DNA from: Luteibacter anthropi
GTDB taxonomy: Bacteria > Pseudomonadota > Gammaproteobacteria > Xanthomonadales > Rhodanobacteraceae
Assembly (NCBI RefSeq): GCF_011759365.1
Contig: NZ_JAARLZ010000006.1
Coordinates: forward strand, 124,001 to 188,000
Reading direction: 5' to 3'
Length of the DNA: 64,000 bases
Each line of letters begins with the position of its first letter. Position 1 is the stretch's first letter. Below, piece after piece: positions 28,129-35,427 of this stretch. The notes beneath the pieces are model-generated. The model ran no database searches. It worked only from the letters and a program-made list of their open reading frames with translations, and was not told the origin of the DNA. The translations under genes were made by a program, and so were the position numbers.

Positions 28129-29013
28129 ATGCTCGACTCCGTCACATTGGACCAGCTTCGTACGTTCATTGCCGCTGCGGAACAGGGCAGCTTTTCTGCT
28201 GCGGGTCGCAAACTGCGCCGCGCGCAATCGGTGGTGAGCCAGACGCTGCACAATCTCGAAGCGCAGCTCGGCGTCTCACTGTTCGATCGCAGCGGGCGCT
28301 ATCCCAGGCTTACTGAAGCGGGGGTGGCGCTACTGACCGAAGCGCGAGGTGTCGCCGATCAGATGGACAGCTTTAAGGCGCGTGCCCGCGCCATGAAGGA
28401 CGGCCTGGAGCCCGAGCTCTCAGTGGTGGTCGATGTGATGTATCCCATGGAGGGGCTCACGCGCGCCGCGGCGCATTGTCGCGAGTTTTCCCCCAACACA
28501 TCCTTGCGCGTCTATGTGGAAGCGCTGGGTGGTGTGATCCGGCCGGTGATCGATGGTGTGTGCCGTATTGGCATCGTGGGTTCTCTTCCAGTGATACCCG
28601 ATGAACTTGCTTCGGAGCCACTGATTGACCTTCCCTTCATTACAGTGGTGGCGCCGTCACACTCGCTCGCCGAGCGTAAAGGCCCCATCAGCCGAAAGCA
28701 CTTCGAAAAGCAGGTACAGCTTGTACTGACGGATCGCACGACACTGTCCGAAGGCAGAACCTTCGGCGTGCTCTCGCCATTAACGTGGCACCTCGCCGAT
28801 CTGGGTGCCAAGCACGCGTTTTTGACCGCAGGATTGGGCTGGGGACACATGCCCTTGCACATGGTAAAGAAGGATCTCGACGCAGGAACCCTGGTGAGGA
28901 TCAAGATCGAGGGGCTCCCGCGCGAATCCTATCTCCCCATGCATGTGGTCTATCGTAAGGACACGCTTCCCGGGCCAGCAGGCCGTGCCTTCATTTCACA
29001 ATTGCGCTTGTGA
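28129..29013 (+). CDS. LysR-family transcriptional regulator
   Basis: 294 residues. HTH residues TFIAAAEQGSFSAAGRKL and a substrate-binding domain. It is divergent from the pirin-DoxX-reductase set across about 96 bp, the classic arrangement for its target operon. Last chromosomal gene before the prophage. Confidence 0.92.
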   Translation: MLDSVTLDQLRTFIAAAEQGSFSAAGRKLRRAQSVVSQTLHNLEAQLGVSLFDRSGRYPRLTEAGVALLTEARGVADQMDSFKARARAMKDGLEPELSVVVDVMYPMEGLTRAAAHCREFSPNTSLRVYVEALGGVIRPVIDGVCRIGIVGSLPVIPDELASEPLIDLPFITVVAPSHSLAERKGPISRKHFEKQVQLVLTDRTTLSEGRTFGVLSPLTWHLADLGAKHAFLTAGLGWGHMPLHMVKKDLDAGTLVRIKIEGLPRESYLPMHVVYRKDTLPGPAGRAFISQLRL

Positions 29014-29181
29014 CGACGCCTTCGTCGTCGAAGGTATTCCCATGTAAGGCATAGGTTGAGGCGAAAAATGCAAGGAAAATGCGTCCGCCTGCATTGCTCG
29101 GCAATATTGGAGTGCTCGGCTATCCAAGCGAGCAAGTATCAAGGCTCGCGACTTCCAATCCTGGAAAAATTGCAGAAAAAA

Positions 29182-29216
29182 ACCAGAATTGCGGAAAGCA
29201 ATTCTGGTGATTTTTA
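29182..29216. terminator. Bidirectional terminator before attL
   Basis: An 11-bp stem (ACCAGAATTGC/GCAATTCTGGT, loop GGAAA) with a T-run on the plus side and a seven-A run on the other flank, which reads as a T-run on the minus strand. It would end the tRNA-Leu transcript (minus strand) in the unlysogenised chromosome. Confidence 0.75.
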
Positions 29217-29228
29217 TCGCTACGTCTT

Positions 29229-29289
29229 TGGTGCCGGAAGTGGGACTCGAACCCACACGCTTTTAAGGGCGGCGGATTTTGAGTCCACA
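29229..29289 (-). other. attL: 3' fragment of tRNA-Leu(CAA)
   Basis: On the minus strand: anticodon loop CTCAAAA, 3' anticodon stem, long variable arm, T-arm (GTGGG TTCGAGT CCCAC), acceptor TTCCGGC and ACCA. The D-arm and 5' acceptor are absent, and phage-type AT-rich sequence follows. This is the duplicated 3' end left when a phage integrates into a tRNA. The core repeat runs from the CCA end to about the anticodon. The restored tRNA should lie at the right end, outside this window. Confidence 0.88.
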
Positions 29290-29326
29290 TGTAGGTTTCA
29301 ATAATTACAAAAGCTTAGATAAATTA

Positions 29327-29402
29327 CCGGTCCGCAAACGCCATAAAATCAGGGTGGGTTTCGCCCGCGATTGCTAGATGTCGGCTACGAATTGCGGACC
29401 GG
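29327..29402. repeat. 11-bp inverted repeat between attL and integrase
   Basis: CCGGTCCGCAA (29327-29337) and TTGCGGACCGG (29392-29402) are exact inverted copies 54 bp apart. They sit where integrase or excisionase arm-type sites are expected. No function shown. Confidence 0.5.
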
Positions 29403-29409
29403 AATCTGG

Positions 29410-30444
29410 CTATTTTGTGGGGGTGACCTTGTCGCCCTTGCGCCTGCGCACATAGTGCTCGGTCATAGTGACAGTGGTGTGCCCAAGCTGCGCCTGCGCC
29501 TTTCGGATGTCCCCGGCCGAGTCCGCCTTGTCGGTGCCGGCCTTCGCCCGAAGGTCGCGCATCTGGAAACCCCTGGCGACGGTGCCGGCTGCCTCGCGCG
29601 CATTCCGGAAATGGTCGTAAAGCTGGTTGTAGGTCAATGGCTGCCCGTCCAGGCCGACGATCAAGCGTGTGGCGTGAACGGGATAGCCGGCCTTCCTCGC
29701 GCGGATTCGTGCTAGGAGAGCGGCGAGCTGTCCTATGACCTCGATCCGGTTCTTGGCGTTGGTCTTGCCCTGTTTCACCTGGATGAAGCCATCCCGAACC
29801 ATCGTCTCGTCCATTCGAAGCACGTCGCCAACGCGCTGGCCCGTAAGGTACGCGAGGTCGAGCGCGTCCTTCAGGGGCTGGAAAGCCTTGGCATAGACAG
29901 CGTCTAGAACCTCGTCCTCGATGTAAACGTCTCGCCCGGACTCTTTGTTGCCCTTGACGCCCGCACAAGGGTTTGCCTTGGATGTGTAGCCCTCTTCCCT
30001 TGCCCAGTTCCAGATGTGCGAAAGCAGGGCCTTCTCGCGGTTTGCGCGGACCTTGGCAGTCTGGCTTCGCCATTTCACATAGCGTTTCACGTCTGACGGG
30101 TCGATAGCGTCGAGCGGAGCCGGCGGATCGTTGAAGAATTCCTTGAGTTTCGCGATCTCCTGGACGTTGTCTTTCTGGGTTCGCGGGGCCTTCGTTGGGA
30201 TGACCTCGGCCATGTATCGATCTGCCACGTAGGCAAACGTCACCACCTGGGCAACCACCTCATCCGACGTGCGACTGCGCTCCAGTTCGGCCCATTTAAG
30301 GATGGCAAGGCCATAGTCGCTACCCAAGGGCTCTTCGCGCCGCGGCGATCCACCAAGGTCGTAGTAGTAATAGAGGGTGCCCGATGGCTTGCGTCGAGCG
30401 CGCAATCGGGGGATGGCGTCGGGGCGAGTAGAACGTCTTCCCAT
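29410..30444 (-). CDS. int: Phage tyrosine-type integrase
   Basis: 344 residues. An N-terminal arm-binding/core-binding region (1-165) is followed by a catalytic domain with the first Arg in LTGQRVGD, box-II RDLRAK (Arg where His is usual, as in some phage integrases), LGHTTVTMTEHY and nucleophile Tyr331. It carries out site-specific recombination at tRNA-Leu. It lies next to attL, and the DUF4224 gene is 3 bp upstream. Confidence 0.93.
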   Translation of the reverse strand: MGRRSTRPDAIPRLRARRKPSGTLYYYYDLGGSPRREEPLGSDYGLAILKWAELERSRTSDEVVAQVVTFAYVADRYMAEVIPTKAPRTQKDNVQEIAKLKEFFNDPPAPLDAIDPSDVKRYVKWRSQTAKVRANREKALLSHIWNWAREEGYTSKANPCAGVKGNKESGRDVYIEDEVLDAVYAKAFQPLKDALDLAYLTGQRVGDVLRMDETMVRDGFIQVKQGKTNAKNRIEVIGQLAALLARIRARKAGYPVHATRLIVGLDGQPLTYNQLYDHFRNAREAAGTVARGFQMRDLRAKAGTDKADSAGDIRKAQAQLGHTTVTMTEHYVRRRKGDKVTPTK

Positions 30445-30447
30445 GTG

Positions 30448-30675
30448 TCAGGCGGCCTTGTTGGAAGTCCACTTCTTCGCAGGTCCGGCAGTGAGGTGAT
30501 CCAGAGCCGTCCCTACGACGTTTGCCCAGGCCACAGAGGGCCACCCATCGGCGCGGATCGAGTGCCGTATGCCGTTCTTCCGCAGGTTTGCTAAAACCTT
30601 GCGCTTGGTTCCGGCCCCCGTCAATTCCTTGACTTCTTCGAGGCTCAGGAAGGGATGCGGTTCAGCGGCGCCCAC
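30448..30675 (-). CDS. DUF4224 protein, probable excisionase-type factor
   Basis: 75 residues beginning with a GTG preceded by AGGAGG. The pattern FLSLEEVKELTG...LRKNGI...DGWPSV is that of DUF4224, regularly found next to integrase genes; a DNA-binding excisionase role is the usual inference. 3 bp before int. Confidence 0.8.
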   Translation of the reverse strand: MGAAEPHPFLSLEEVKELTGAGTKRKVLANLRKNGIRHSIRADGWPSVAWANVVGTALDHLTAGPAKKWTSNKAA

Positions 30676-30749
30676 GGCGCACCTCCTGGTTGATAGTTTC
30701 GCTGGCGCCCGGCACCATTGTCTTATCGGGCTCGGTTTCAGGTTGCGTC

Positions 30750-30977
30750 ATGCCGTTCAAAGAGATGATTTCCGGGGGCGCGGGGGAGGCTGCTTGGACT
30801 GCTCGTGTCGAGCCCCTTGAGAGCAACCGATACCTTCTGGACGAAGTGAGGGCAGTCGGTTCCGGGCGAAGCGAAACCGTCGGCCTGGTCTTCAGCACCA
30901 TGGACCATCTCTGCAAGTACGCGCAGGAAGTCGCGGAATCGATGGCGGGTCGGAAAATCCGTGCCGCCGATGAGTGA
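30750..30977 (+). CDS. Small hypothetical phage protein
   Basis: 75 residues, no recognised domain. It runs on the plus strand between the minus-strand integrase gene and the leftward operon, with two further plus genes downstream, so it is probably transcribed from its own promoter. The stop overlaps the next gene. An open frame extends upstream to 30690. Confidence 0.5.
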   Translation: MPFKEMISGGAGEAAWTARVEPLESNRYLLDEVRAVGSGRSETVGLVFSTMDHLCKYAQEVAESMAGRKIRAADE

Positions 30978-31149
30978 CCGCCCGCAACCCGAGGCCAAGG
31001 AGACCTGGGTCTGTGACCGTTGCGGCATGCCCGCCAAACAGCAGATTCGCAGGTTCGATGCCCAGGGCGAGTACTTCCGATGCCAGACGTGCTGGCACAG
31101 GAATGCGCTTCCCAGGAACCCATTGTTCGTGCGTCCGCCGACGCGATAG
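30970..31149 (+). CDS. Small zinc-ribbon protein
   Basis: 59 residues with CDRCG and CQTCW, a four-cysteine zinc site, and a basic C-terminus. The start overlaps the stop of the preceding gene. Likely a nucleic-acid or protein-binding accessory. Confidence 0.6.
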   Translation: MSDRPQPEAKETWVCDRCGMPAKQQIRRFDAQGEYFRCQTCWHRNALPRNPLFVRPPTR

Positions 31150-31223
31150 GTGCCTTTGCGAGTTGTGCGTGGGCGTGGCCCTGGTGCACCATCGGCGCAC
31201 TTAAAAGGATGGGGAGTTCAGGC

Positions 31224-31883
31224 ATGGTTGCAGATCCCGAAACGCTTGCCACCCTTGCGGCGGCTAGACAGCAAGCCAATGCCGCATGGGTTCAAGCCGG
31301 CGCAGCGATAGGTCAGGGTGTGCTCAGCGTCCTGACGATTTTCTACGCAGTGAAGACAGCAAAAGATGCACGGAAGCACGAAGCGCAGCTACGCAAGGAA
31401 GATGCGAACAGAGAAGACGAAATTCGCAATTTGAATGAAATTAGGCGCGCCCGGACGGCTGTCCTCGCGCTTCTCCCTTCGTTCAACGAGGCGGCCACTA
31501 ATGTGGAGCAGGCGAAGTTGCGGTTGGATAGCGGGTGTAAACCGAATGAAATAGTGCGTACTGGGCCTAATCCTGAGGATGTAGTTTGCCTTTGGCAAGT
31601 GAGAGCATTGAATAGCGATTTGCAGAGAATTCCTAATGTCATGGCAGACCTGGGTAAGACAGCGGCACCAATCCAGACGGCATACTTTCACCTTATGCAT
31701 TTGCAGTCTCTGTTCAATGAGCTTCGAAGTCGGCTGGATAACGGACAGCCGGAGCACACGTGGGAGATGCCGCAGAAAGACCTCCAAATAGTCGAGGAGG
31801 AGCTGGCAAAGAGTGTGACGGCCAACGAGAAGGTAATTTTGGCGATCAGTGAACTTTTTCGCGGTATGGGAAATGAAGCGTGA
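31224..31883 (+). CDS. Membrane-anchored coiled-coil protein (phage cargo)
   Basis: 219 residues. One hydrophobic segment (VLSVLTIFYAVKTA, about 30-45) is followed by a charged, helix-rich cytoplasmic part (KHEAQLRKEDANREDEIR...). GGGGAG precedes ATG 31224. AT-richer than the neighbouring early genes. The plus orientation against the leftward operon suggests cargo (moron) status; effector or exclusion function is possible but unproven. Confidence 0.6.
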   Translation: MVADPETLATLAAARQQANAAWVQAGAAIGQGVLSVLTIFYAVKTAKDARKHEAQLRKEDANREDEIRNLNEIRRARTAVLALLPSFNEAATNVEQAKLRLDSGCKPNEIVRTGPNPEDVVCLWQVRALNSDLQRIPNVMADLGKTAAPIQTAYFHLMHLQSLFNELRSRLDNGQPEHTWEMPQKDLQIVEEELAKSVTANEKVILAISELFRGMGNEA

Positions 31884-31903
31884 AACCAAATAATGGGTTA
31901 GGG

Positions 31904-32317
31904 TCATGGCGCTCTCCATTCGATCTGGTTGGGGCGGGACGACCTAGCGCGTACCACGCGGCCCTCGGCCTCCAAGCGCAACAGGGCCTGGCGCACGATG
32001 CTGACGGGGATGCCCGGGAACTGGTCGGCCAGCACGTTGCGGATGTAGTACGTTGCCGGCGCATAGAAAGCAGTCTTTCGGTCACGCACAACCTCAAAGG
32101 CATCCCCGGCGTTGAACATGTATTCGCCGTTGCGTGACAAGACCATTAGATGGCGTCTGCGCCCGTCGCGGTAGTACATCACCAGCTTGCCGCCGTCCTG
32201 GGCGTACGTGGCGTGATAATGCTTGATCTCGCGGAAAGCGATGGCATCCGGCCCGAACGTCTTCGCCACGCAAACCCCGTCCTGCCACAGCTCGTAGGTG
32301 GATTCGGTATCAGCCAT
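31904..32317 (-). CDS. Hypothetical protein with a winged-helix-like C-terminus
   Basis: 137 residues. The C-terminal stretch NVLADQFPGIPVSIVRQALLRLEAEGRVVRA reads like a winged helix-turn-helix; the N-terminal half is beta-rich. AGGAGG lies upstream of ATG 32317. Last gene of the leftward operon before the plus-strand cargo block. Confidence 0.55.
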   Translation of the reverse strand: MADTESTYELWQDGVCVAKTFGPDAIAFREIKHYHATYAQDGGKLVMYYRDGRRRHLMVLSRNGEYMFNAGDAFEVVRDRKTAFYAPATYYIRNVLADQFPGIPVSIVRQALLRLEAEGRVVRARSSRPNQIEWRAP

Positions 32318-32582
32318 GTCCCGGCACCTCCTGTTCGTCTTCGTCGGCATCAACGCGTTCTGGCTTTGCAAGCCAGTGGGCCATGTCCTCCACGCGCTTC
32401 ACAACATCAGCGATTTCGAATTGCCGTTGTTCTAGTGCTCCAACCGCGTCCGCGATGCGACGTATGCCCATCTCCCATCGATCCTTTCGGACGATTGCAC
32501 CGTCCTCCCGAAACTCGAATTCGCCAGGTTGGCCGGGGCCGTACTTCGGATCGCGCATGTCGCGCTCGGTCACCTCACGCAT
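32310..32582 (-). CDS. Hypothetical early phage protein
   Basis: 90 residues, acidic C-terminus (DADEDEQEVPG), mid-region helical. The start has AGGAGG upstream; the ends overlap the neighbours by 8 bp on each side. No family recognised. Confidence 0.55.
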   Translation of the reverse strand: MREVTERDMRDPKYGPGQPGEFEFREDGAIVRKDRWEMGIRRIADAVGALEQRQFEIADVVKRVEDMAHWLAKPERVDADEDEQEVPGHG

Positions 32583-32754
32583 TGGGCACCTCCTGTTCGG
32601 CAGGTGGAATCACCACCTGGTTGAGGACCATGCGGGCAAAGAGCATATCTACCTGGTGCTCCGGTGATGACTTCATGCAGGCGTCGCACAGTGGCGACGC
32701 GATGCTGTTCGTCACCTTCCCGCAGGCGACGCATACGACCTGGGGTCCGTTCAC
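32575..32754 (-). CDS. Small zinc-ribbon phage protein
   Basis: 59 residues from a GTG start with GGAGG seven bases upstream. CVACG and CDACM form a four-cysteine zinc finger, followed by a hydrophobic helix (MLFARMVLNQVVI). Overlaps both neighbours. Confidence 0.6.
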   Translation of the reverse strand: MNGPQVVCVACGKVTNSIASPLCDACMKSSPEHQVDMLFARMVLNQVVIPPAEQEVPNA

Positions 32755-32831
32755 GACAGCACCTCCGCAATGCGGCCCAGTGCGAATCCTGCGGCCATGC
32801 CTGCGATTACCGTCCATGCGTACTTACGCAT
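32751..32831 (-). CDS. 26-residue membrane peptide
   Basis: MRKYAWTVIAGMAAGF is followed by ALGRIAEVLS: a single transmembrane helix with a basic start. GGGAGG lies upstream, and the stop overlaps the GTG start of the zinc-ribbon gene. Position and coupling support expression; role unknown. Confidence 0.5.
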   Translation of the reverse strand: MRKYAWTVIAGMAAGFALGRIAEVLS

Positions 32832-32867
32832 TGCTCACCTCCCTCGCGGTGGCGATGTAGTTGGTCG

Positions 32868-33347
32868 TCATGCTGCGCTCCGGGTGGTGGATATCTGCCA
32901 AAGCACCCTCGCAATGCCGCCAGAACCAATAGGGTCGCGGATGGCCTTGAGGCCGCCAGCTGTGGAGTCTGCCCAGGACTTCCGCGGCGCCAGGTCCTTG
33001 AGGCGGACCCAACCAGCTGCTCGGAGTGAGGCACCGGATTCATCGGCCTGCGTGTAGGTGATGCATCGGACGTAGCCCATTGCCCTTGCCGCACGCCAGG
33101 CTGCGCCATACAGCATCGAGTTGGCGTTGCGCGAGCCATCAGTGCAGGTGCGATTGACCTCGGCGGTGAGTCCGTCGTCGAGATGGCGAGCGATAGGGCG
33201 TCCAACCATGACGATACCCACCATCTGGCCGTTACGCTGCACCGCGATCGAGAACTTATGCCCGCGAGGCGGCTTGTTGTGCCGGTGATGCTCCTGCACG
33301 AAGGCGCAGGCCTCGCGAAAGGTGACGGGGCGAACGGCAAGGGTCAC
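32868..33347 (-). CDS. XF1762-family phage protein
   Basis: 159 residues, GTG start. The sequence resembles the phage XF1762 family (GNAT-like fold): MTLAVRPVTFREACAFVQEHHRHN, VGRPIARHLDDG, NSMLYGAAWRAARAMGYVRCITYT. Probably an acyltransferase fold, function unknown. Its start overlaps the stop of the preceding gene. Confidence 0.8.
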   Translation of the reverse strand: MTLAVRPVTFREACAFVQEHHRHNKPPRGHKFSIAVQRNGQMVGIVMVGRPIARHLDDGLTAEVNRTCTDGSRNANSMLYGAAWRAARAMGYVRCITYTQADESGASLRAAGWVRLKDLAPRKSWADSTAGGLKAIRDPIGSGGIARVLWQISTTRSAA

Positions 33348-34657
33348 GACTCCACCCCCATCCGCCCGGCTGACGGGGCGGCGGCTATTGCAGCGTCGGC
33401 TACTGCATCTGCAATCTGTCCTTGTGTAGCTGAGTAATCACGGCATATGTCTAGGCCCATCGCATACGACACACCACGGACACCGTCCCAATCTTTGGAC
33501 ACACGCTCGATGTTGTCTCTCCACCAGCGATACCTAGCCGCATCCTTAGTCACCCCGTCCGGCACAGCCTGTCGCAGGGCATCTCGTTCGACAAACTGCG
33601 CGATGGTGATGCTTCCTTCTTCAGGATAGTCGGCGTTATGCAGGTGCAGCCCATATGTGGATGTGCCGTCACCGTTCTCGAGATTACCGATCCAAGCCAT
33701 GCCCTCGCACCAGCGGTCATCAATCTCGGCGCCTTCTTCATCGCCTCCGCACATATAGTGGATGCCTTCCAGCGCTTTCTTCGAGATGAGGAAGCTAGAA
33801 GGGATAGCCGCCACCCCATCGCCCCTCGTCTGCTCGGCAGGGTGGGATGCAGCAATCGGTGCCTGGGTGCCGCGTGCTCTGTCGAGCGCCGCGCGCATCT
33901 CCGCGACCTGCTCAGGCGGCATCACGTCGTCCTTGTGCTTGTAAGCAAGCTGGGCGCGTGCAATGACGTTTGAGCACTTCGTGCCTCGGTCGAAAATCGT
34001 GTTGCCGACCAGCGCTGGTGCATCCAGCACATCGCCCTTCGGCTGGGCGGCGAGGGCCACAATGTCTTCACGGACGTCCGTCACGTACTCTCGCACGGAT
34101 CGCAGGAAGGAAAAGATGGCCGACGGATGCTTACCAGTTTCGATATCTTCGACGGCGTTGCATAGATCCGTGAGCGCCTTGTCGAGCTTCTGCGCAATAG
34201 GCTCACCAACTTCATCGCTCAGTGGGGTTACAGAGGCGTCGCCCTGTACGCGCGGGGCGGCGTAGAGCGGCTGCACTTCGAGGCATCCCGACGATACACA
34301 TGCCTCGTCCGTGAAGAACCACTTGCCCACATTGCCATTTGGCGCAACAACGCGGTAACGGCAGGCCACCACATCCCCGTCCACAACATCGGAGGCGGTG
34401 GCGTTGAGATCCGCCTGGTCACGAAGACGCTTCGCCGGGAACAGGCCATAGAACAGGCTGTACGCCACCCGGTCCATCGGCTCATCAGATTCCGGGCCGC
34501 CATTTTCTTCGATGGAGTCGATTCCGCCCGTCAACGCAAGGGCCTGGTCAGCCGCCGCAAGGTTTGCGTCGAGCAGGTCATGCAGGTCTCGATATCGCAC
34601 TGCCACAAGGCGATTTTCGTCGGACATCACGGGCGCGGTGCTGGTCTTGTCGGTCAT
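33344..34657 (-). CDS. Hypothetical early phage protein (437 aa)
   Basis: Three segments: a helical N-terminus (RYRDLHDLLDANLAAAD), a DUF-type middle domain with two Trp/Phe pairs (GKWFFTDEACVSSGCLEVQPLYAA), and a C-terminal region with the phage motif DAARYRWWRDN. Start ATG 34657 overlaps the FtsK-gamma stop. No enzyme signature. Confidence 0.65.
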   Translation of the reverse strand: MTDKTSTAPVMSDENRLVAVRYRDLHDLLDANLAAADQALALTGGIDSIEENGGPESDEPMDRVAYSLFYGLFPAKRLRDQADLNATASDVVDGDVVACRYRVVAPNGNVGKWFFTDEACVSSGCLEVQPLYAAPRVQGDASVTPLSDEVGEPIAQKLDKALTDLCNAVEDIETGKHPSAIFSFLRSVREYVTDVREDIVALAAQPKGDVLDAPALVGNTIFDRGTKCSNVIARAQLAYKHKDDVMPPEQVAEMRAALDRARGTQAPIAASHPAEQTRGDGVAAIPSSFLISKKALEGIHYMCGGDEEGAEIDDRWCEGMAWIGNLENGDGTSTYGLHLHNADYPEEGSITIAQFVERDALRQAVPDGVTKDAARYRWWRDNIERVSKDWDGVRGVSYAMGLDICRDYSATQGQIADAVADAAIAAAPSAGRMGVES

Positions 34658-34902
34658 GCGGATGCTCCCGGTTGGATCAGTTCCCTCTGGCCGTTCAGCT
34701 GAGGCGCGGTGACGATTCCTTCGATCTCCATCTGTTCGATGAACCTGGCGGCGCGGTTGTAGCCGATGCGCAGATGACGCTGCAAGACTGAGATGGTCAC
34801 GCGGCCAGTTGAGCGGACAACGTTGATCGCCTCTCCATACAGTCGCTTGTCTTCCTCGTAAATCGCGGGATCGGTAATCTGGCTGGTCTTGTCGGTGGTC
34901 AT
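34654..34902 (-). CDS. Free-standing FtsK gamma (KOPS-binding) domain
   Basis: 82 residues. Residues about 15-70 match the winged-helix gamma domain of DNA translocase FtsK: LYGEAINVVRSTGRVTIS, SVLQRHLRIGYNRAARFIEQ and MEIEGIVTAPQ. In FtsK this domain reads KOPS sequences and activates XerD at dif. Here it is a separate phage protein without the motor; coupled by overlaps on both sides in the leftward operon. Possible roles: hijacking XerCD or host chromosome segregation, or an ordinary DNA-binding regulator. Confidence 0.85.
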   Translation of the reverse strand: MTTDKTSQITDPAIYEEDKRLYGEAINVVRSTGRVTISVLQRHLRIGYNRAARFIEQMEIEGIVTAPQLNGQRELIQPGASA

Positions 34903-35219
34903 GCAACGTCTCCAATCTTGTCAAGGGCTTCGGCCAAGCAGCGCTGATGCGCAGTCCCTTCCATTCCTAACCGGCAAAGCCAGGCGTTTAAGTCCCGCGC
35001 CACGGCTACCAGGACTTCTAGGTCTTCCGCAACCCTGATTGCCGCGCCCATGTACATCAGGTCATCGGCCTTTTCCTCCTGGGACTCCTTGAGCCAGCGC
35101 AGCAGGGAGTAATCGGTACGATCTACCGTTGTCCCGTGGGTCGTGTGGCCGTCCTGCTCGCGCTGACGCAGCAGAGCAATGGCACCGGTAAGGGTGGCGC
35201 TGTCGGGGGCGGTGGTCAT
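34899..35219 (-). CDS. Hypothetical early phage protein
   Basis: 106 residues, mainly helical (IALLRQREQDGHTTHG; AIRVAEDLEVLVAVARDLNAW). Overlaps the following gene. No domain recognised. Confidence 0.55.
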   Translation of the reverse strand: MTTAPDSATLTGAIALLRQREQDGHTTHGTTVDRTDYSLLRWLKESQEEKADDLMYMGAAIRVAEDLEVLVAVARDLNAWLCRLGMEGTAHQRCLAEALDKIGDVA

Positions 35220-35425
35220 GCTGCTTCCTTTGCGGCGTTGGCCGGCAGGTCGGGGTAATGACCCCAGTCATGCTTCAGCTCACCGAAGCACGGATTCGGA
35301 TGGCCGACAGCGTTCTTGCGTGCGAAGCGGCAGAGGCGGCCGTCGCGCCAGAACTCTCGGCGGCCTGTGGCGACATTGTCGAAGATGCCGTCGGGCCAGA
35401 AGTCGGTTTGCACCTTGGTCGCCAT
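35216..35425 (-). CDS. Hypothetical early phage protein
   Basis: 69 residues; TDFWPDGIFDN and GRREFWRDGRLCRF are repeated aromatic-acidic blocks. Start ATG 35425 is just after the exonuclease gene. Function unknown. Confidence 0.5.
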   Translation of the reverse strand: MATKVQTDFWPDGIFDNVATGRREFWRDGRLCRFARKNAVGHPNPCFGELKHDWGHYPDLPANAAKEAA

Positions 35426-35427
35426 AG

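Noticed and set aside
29182-29216. Phage attachment core
   Set aside because: It is a terminator hairpin; the att core is the tRNA fragment from 29229.
29229-29313. Complete tRNA-Leu gene
   Set aside because: Only the 3' half (from the anticodon arm) is present; the D-arm and 5' acceptor are missing.
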